A stretch of 7,540 nucleotides of DNA from Bacillota bacterium (GTDB lineage: Bacteria > Bacillota > Clostridia > Lachnospirales > Cellulosilyticaceae). The translations under genes and the position numbers were made by a program. The notes beneath the pieces are model-generated. The model made no database searches. It worked only from the letters and a program-made list of their open reading frames with translations, and was not told the origin of the DNA. This document shows positions 4,739 to 7,540 of the stretch, in pieces. How positions within the stretch are numbered: position 1 is the stretch's first letter; each line of letters begins with the position of its first letter. The stretch is from positions 1-7,540 of the forward strand of contig JAEYNQ010000064.1 in assembly GCA_023412455.1 (NCBI GenBank). The letters are read 5' to 3'.

Positions 4739-6346
4739 ATGGTATTAAATAATGAAGCAGTAAAAGAAGCGATTAGGCAGGGGAAAACAAGTTTAGGAAT
4801 TGAATTTGGGTCTACACGTATTAAAGCTGTTTTAGTAAATGAAGAACATGAGCCTATTGCATCAGGTAGTCATGAATGGGAAAATCGACTAGAAAACAAT
4901 ATATGGACTTATAGCTTAGAGGATATTTGGAGGGGCTTACAAGATAGTTATGGAAAACTTGTAGAAGAGGTTAAGCAAAAGTATGATATTACAGTAGAAA
5001 CCATAGGTAGTATTGGGTTTAGTGCTATGATGCATGGCTATATGGTATTTGATGAAAAGGGTGAGCTCCTAGTGCCTTTTAGAACCTGGCGTAATACCAT
5101 GACACAAAAAGCATCCGAAGAGCTGACGGAGTTATTTGATTTTCATATTCCACAAAGATGGAGTATTGCTCACCTTTATGAAGCCATCTTAAAAGAAGAA
5201 GCTCACGTAAAAGATATTGAATATATGACCACTTTGGCGGGTTATATTCATTGGAAATTGACGGGTAAGAAGGTACTTGGTGTAGGTGAAGCATCTGGAA
5301 TGTTCCCTATCGACTCTACCACCTATGACTATGACAAAAACATGCTTCAAGCTTTTGATGAAAAAATAGCTTCTAAGCAATTTGGATGGAAGCTAGAAGC
5401 TATTTTGCCTCAAGTATTAGTGGCTGGAGAAGAGGCAGGTAGATTAACTGAAGAGGGGGCTAAGCTTCTAGATGTAACAGGTAACCTAAAAGCAGGTATT
5501 CCATTATGCCCACCTGAAGGTGATGCAGGAACAGGTATGGTAGCTACCAATAGTATTGCAAAAAGAACAGGAAATGTATCTGCAGGAACCTCTGTTTTTG
5601 CCATGCTAGTCTTAGAAAAGAAACTTTCTAAAGCCTATGAAGAAATAGATTTAGTCACCACACCAACAGGTTATCCTGTGGCTATGGTGCATTGTAATAA
5701 CTGTACCTCGGATTTAAATGCTTGGATTGGTTTATTTAAAGAGTTTACAGACGCCTTTGGCTTTGAAGTGGATAAGAACAAACTCTTTGAAGTTCTTTAT
5801 AATAAAGCTCTAGAGGGAGACGCAGATTGTGGTGGCCTACTGGCTTATAACTATTTCTCTGGAGAACATATTACCCATTTACAAGAAGGTAGACCACTTT
5901 TTGTAAGAACTCCCAATAGTCAATTTAATTTAGCGAACTTTATGCGTGTACATTTATTTACAGCCTTAGGGGCTCTTAAGATAGGCTTAGATATCTTAAT
6001 GGAACAAGAAGGGGTTAAGGTAGATAAGGTCTTAGGACATGGTGGGTTATTTAAGACAAAAGGAGTAGGTCAAAAAATATTGGCTGCAGCCATGAATGCA
6101 CCTATTTCTGTTATGGAGACAGCCAGTGAAGGTGGAGCTTGGGGTATTGCCATCTTAGCAGCTTACATGAAAAACAAGGAACAAGGGGAAACCTTGGATG
6201 CCTATTTAGACAATAAGATCTTCAGCAAACAACAAAGTGTAGAGGTACAGCCAGAAGAGAAGGATGTGGAAGGTTTTAAGGCTTTTATTGAGAAGTATGT
6301 AGCAGGACTAGCTATTGAAAAAGCAGCAGTAGAGTCATTGAAATAA
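4739..6346 (+). CDS. FGGY-family carbohydrate kinase, probable L-ribulokinase (araB/araK-equivalent)
   Basis: A 535-residue sugar kinase of the FGGY (actin-fold) family. Position between araA and araD makes phosphorylation of L-ribulose to L-ribulose-5-phosphate by far the likeliest role. Visible motifs: phosphate-1 loop LGIEFGSTRIKAV (19-31), IGFSAMMHGYMVFD (92-105), PPEGDAGTG (258-266) with D262 as probable catalytic base, phosphate-2 motif GNVSAGTSVF (278-287), adenosine motif VLGHGGLFKTKGVGQ (431-445) and a C-terminal EGGAWGIAILAAY (464-476). The phosphate-1 loop has Glu (E22) where most FGGY kinases have Asp. The sequence does not look like E. coli AraB; it resembles the clostridial kinases often annotated simply as ATPase or xylulokinase-like. 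A non-orthologous ribulokinase called AraK has been described in Clostridium acetobutylicum; whether this is the same subfamily needs alignment. GGGAGG (4726-4731) lies seven bases before the ATG. Confidence 0.9.
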   Translation: MVLNNEAVKEAIRQGKTSLGIEFGSTRIKAVLVNEEHEPIASGSHEWENRLENNIWTYSLEDIWRGLQDSYGKLVEEVKQKYDITVETIGSIGFSAMMHGYMVFDEKGELLVPFRTWRNTMTQKASEELTELFDFHIPQRWSIAHLYEAILKEEAHVKDIEYMTTLAGYIHWKLTGKKVLGVGEASGMFPIDSTTYDYDKNMLQAFDEKIASKQFGWKLEAILPQVLVAGEEAGRLTEEGAKLLDVTGNLKAGIPLCPPEGDAGTGMVATNSIAKRTGNVSAGTSVFAMLVLEKKLSKAYEEIDLVTTPTGYPVAMVHCNNCTSDLNAWIGLFKEFTDAFGFEVDKNKLFEVLYNKALEGDADCGGLLAYNYFSGEHITHLQEGRPLFVRTPNSQFNLANFMRVHLFTALGALKIGLDILMEQEGVKVDKVLGHGGLFKTKGVGQKILAAAMNAPISVMETASEGGAWGIAILAAYMKNKEQGETLDAYLDNKIFSKQQSVEVQPEEKDVEGFKAFIEKYVAGLAIEKAAVESLK

Positions 6347-6358
6347 GGAGGGGACAAA

Positions 6359-7051
6359 ATGTTAGAGGCATTAAAGCAACAAGTTTATAAAGCCAATATG
6401 GAATTGCCTAAAAAAGGGTTAGTGGTTTATACATGGGGAAATGTGAGTGGAATCGATAGAGAATCAGGGCTTATTGTCATTAAACCCAGTGGTGTAGAGT
6501 ATGAAGAAATGCAAGTAGAGGACATGGTTGTAGTGGACCTAGAAGGGAAGGTAGTAGAAGGCAAATACAAACCTTCTTCCGATACACCTACTCATGTTTA
6601 TCTCTATAATGCCTTTAAGGAAATCGGAGGTATTGTACATACTCATTCCAATATGGCTACAAGCTTTGCTCAAGCAGGAAGAGGCATCAGTGCCTTAGGG
6701 ACAACTCATGCAGACTACTTCTATGGTACCATTCCTTGTACAAGAGCATTAAGAGTAGAAGAAATAAAAGGGGAATATGAAAAAGAAACAGGGAAGGTCA
6801 TTGTGGAAACCTTTGAAGGCATCGACCCTATGTCTATACCAGCTGTTCTTGTAAAAGAACATGGGCCTTTTACATGGGGCAAAGATGCATTAGATGCGGT
6901 TTACCATGCAGTGGTCTTAGAAGAAGTGGCCAAAATGGCTTACCAAACACAACTTCTCCTACAAGCAGGGACTACAGCTATGCAACGTGAGTTACTCGAT
7001 AAACATTATTTAAGAAAACATGGTGCCGATGCCTATTATGGACAAAATTAA
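6359..7051 (+). CDS. araD: L-ribulose-5-phosphate 4-epimerase
   Basis: Zinc-dependent class II aldolase-fold enzyme that converts L-ribulose-5-phosphate to D-xylulose-5-phosphate, the last step of the pathway. The 230 residues match the family length (about 230). Zinc ligands H94 and H96 (VHTHSN) and H168 (KEHGPFTWG) are present, as are D75 (SSDTPTH), D119 (THADYFYG) and a C-terminal tyrosine (Y226 or Y227) corresponding to the catalytic residues of E. coli AraD. The N-terminal TWGNVSGIDRESGLIVIKPSGV stretch is the phosphate-binding part. The start is firm: the ribosome site AAGGAGGGG (6345-6353) overlaps the stop codon of the kinase gene, with a 12-base gap between genes, so the two are likely translationally coupled. 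A strong terminator follows 13 bases after the stop. Confidence 0.97.
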   Translation: MLEALKQQVYKANMELPKKGLVVYTWGNVSGIDRESGLIVIKPSGVEYEEMQVEDMVVVDLEGKVVEGKYKPSSDTPTHVYLYNAFKEIGGIVHTHSNMATSFAQAGRGISALGTTHADYFYGTIPCTRALRVEEIKGEYEKETGKVIVETFEGIDPMSIPAVLVKEHGPFTWGKDALDAVYHAVVLEEVAKMAYQTQLLLQAGTTAMQRELLDKHYLRKHGADAYYGQN

Positions 7052-7064
7052 TAATAAGTAAAAG

Positions 7065-7119
7065 AAAACCCCTATAAAGCAAGGCTTAATAGTAAGCCAG
7101 CTGCTTTATAGGGGTTTTT
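7065..7119. terminator. Bidirectional terminator of the arabinose operon and the chemoreceptor gene
   Basis: Outer arms AAAACCCCTATAAAGCA (7065-7081) and TGCTTTATAGGGGTTTT (7102-7118) pair perfectly over 17 bp; an inner stem GGCTTA (7083-7088) / TAAGCC (7093-7098) is separated by a small asymmetric internal loop, with loop ATAG. T runs follow on both strands (TTTTT plus; TTTTCTTTT minus), so it ends both araD and the convergent chemoreceptor gene. Confidence 0.93.
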
Positions 7120-7166
7120 CTATAGGATAATATAGAAGACAAAGGAAGTGCAGAGAGGAGGCTTGT

Positions 7167-7540
7167 CTAATGAGAAAGTAAGTTTCTAGCAGAATCTGCA
7201 ATTTCTTCACTATTAGCATTAATTTCTTGGATATAACTGGACATGTCTATGATTTCTTTATTAATGTTATTCATCTTTTCTTCTAATGCATGGGAGAGAA
7301 GAACGATTTGATCAAATAAGGCATGCATCTCATTTTGTCCCTCTACAGTAGAGGTAGCCACTTCCTTTGATTTAGTAGCTAAATTTTTCACTTCTTTAGC
7401 AACAACACAAAAACCTCTGCCTTCATCGCCTGCTCGAGCTGCCTCGATAGAAGCATTAAGAGCTAATAGGTTGGTTTGGTCCGAAATATCTACAATCTCA
7501 GTAGAAGCTTTAGAGAATGCATTAAGCTTTAATGAAATAC
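7167..7540 (-). CDS. Methyl-accepting chemotaxis protein, C-terminal part (partial)
   Basis: The minus strand is open from the window edge (first full codon at 7538) to TAG at 7167-7169, giving 123 C-terminal residues. It carries the conserved signalling-tip motif of chemoreceptors: IVDISDQTNLLALNASIEAA, then RAGDEGRGFCVVAKEVKNLA, which binds CheA and CheW. The following approximately 90 residues form the descending coiled coil with MSSYIQEINANSEEIADSA near the end and no CheR/CheB-recruiting pentapeptide. The apparent GTG start at 7391 is internal to the motif and is not the real start; the sensor part lies beyond the window. It converges on the arabinose operon and shares its terminator. 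A sugar-sensing role is possible from position only. Confidence 0.93.
   Translation of the reverse strand, partial: ISLKLNAFSKASTEIVDISDQTNLLALNASIEAARAGDEGRGFCVVAKEVKNLATKSKEVATSTVEGQNEMHALFDQIVLLSHALEEKMNNINKEIIDMSSYIQEINANSEEIADSARNLLSH

Noticed and set aside
7167..7391. A separate 74-residue protein starting at the GTG at 7391
   Set aside because: The frame continues upstream to the window edge through the conserved chemoreceptor tip motif, so this is the end of a larger gene.

Overview
The window looks like chromosomal DNA of a low-GC, spore-forming Clostridia-type Firmicute. Support for this: AT-rich sequence, strong GGAGG-type ribosome sites, hairpin-plus-T terminators, a CotJC-like (spore coat / manganese catalase) reading frame, and clostridial-style sugar genes. 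A Lachnospiraceae or Cellulosilyticum-like host is my guess; no rRNA or other marker is present to prove it.

Layout. Bases 1-560 hold two small genes, a 66-residue helix-turn-helix protein and a 58-residue protein of unknown function, closed by a terminator; a perfect 18-bp palindrome and a TATAAT box lie between them. Bases 660-1210 hold a single-gene unit for a small membrane-anchored protein of unknown function with its own terminator. Bases 1283-1829 hold a CotJC/manganese-catalase-like gene that appears to have lost its 5' end (stops and a frame change), ending at a hairpin shared with the convergent regulator gene. Bases 1927-2931 (minus) encode a LacI/GalR-family repressor resembling EbgR. 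Bases 2932-3198 are a divergent control region with a consensus-like araA promoter, a perfect-arm 32-bp inverted repeat, further AGTAAACA boxes, and a second palindrome just downstream of the predicted transcription start.

Bases 3199-7051 form a three-gene L-arabinose operon: L-arabinose isomerase (araA), an FGGY kinase that is probably the L-ribulokinase, and L-ribulose-5-phosphate 4-epimerase (araD), closed by a strong bidirectional terminator. Together these convert L-arabinose to L-ribulose, L-ribulose-5-phosphate and D-xylulose-5-phosphate, which enters the pentose phosphate pathway. No transporter is present in the window. The minus-strand end is the C-terminal part of a methyl-accepting chemotaxis protein, running off the window.

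Most of the window is ordinary sugar catabolism. The points that deserve a second look are the operator architecture, the use of an EbgR-like regulator and a non-canonical kinase for arabinose, the decayed cotJC-like gene, and the small HTH/58-residue pair with its palindrome. I see no clear sign of a wholly new system.
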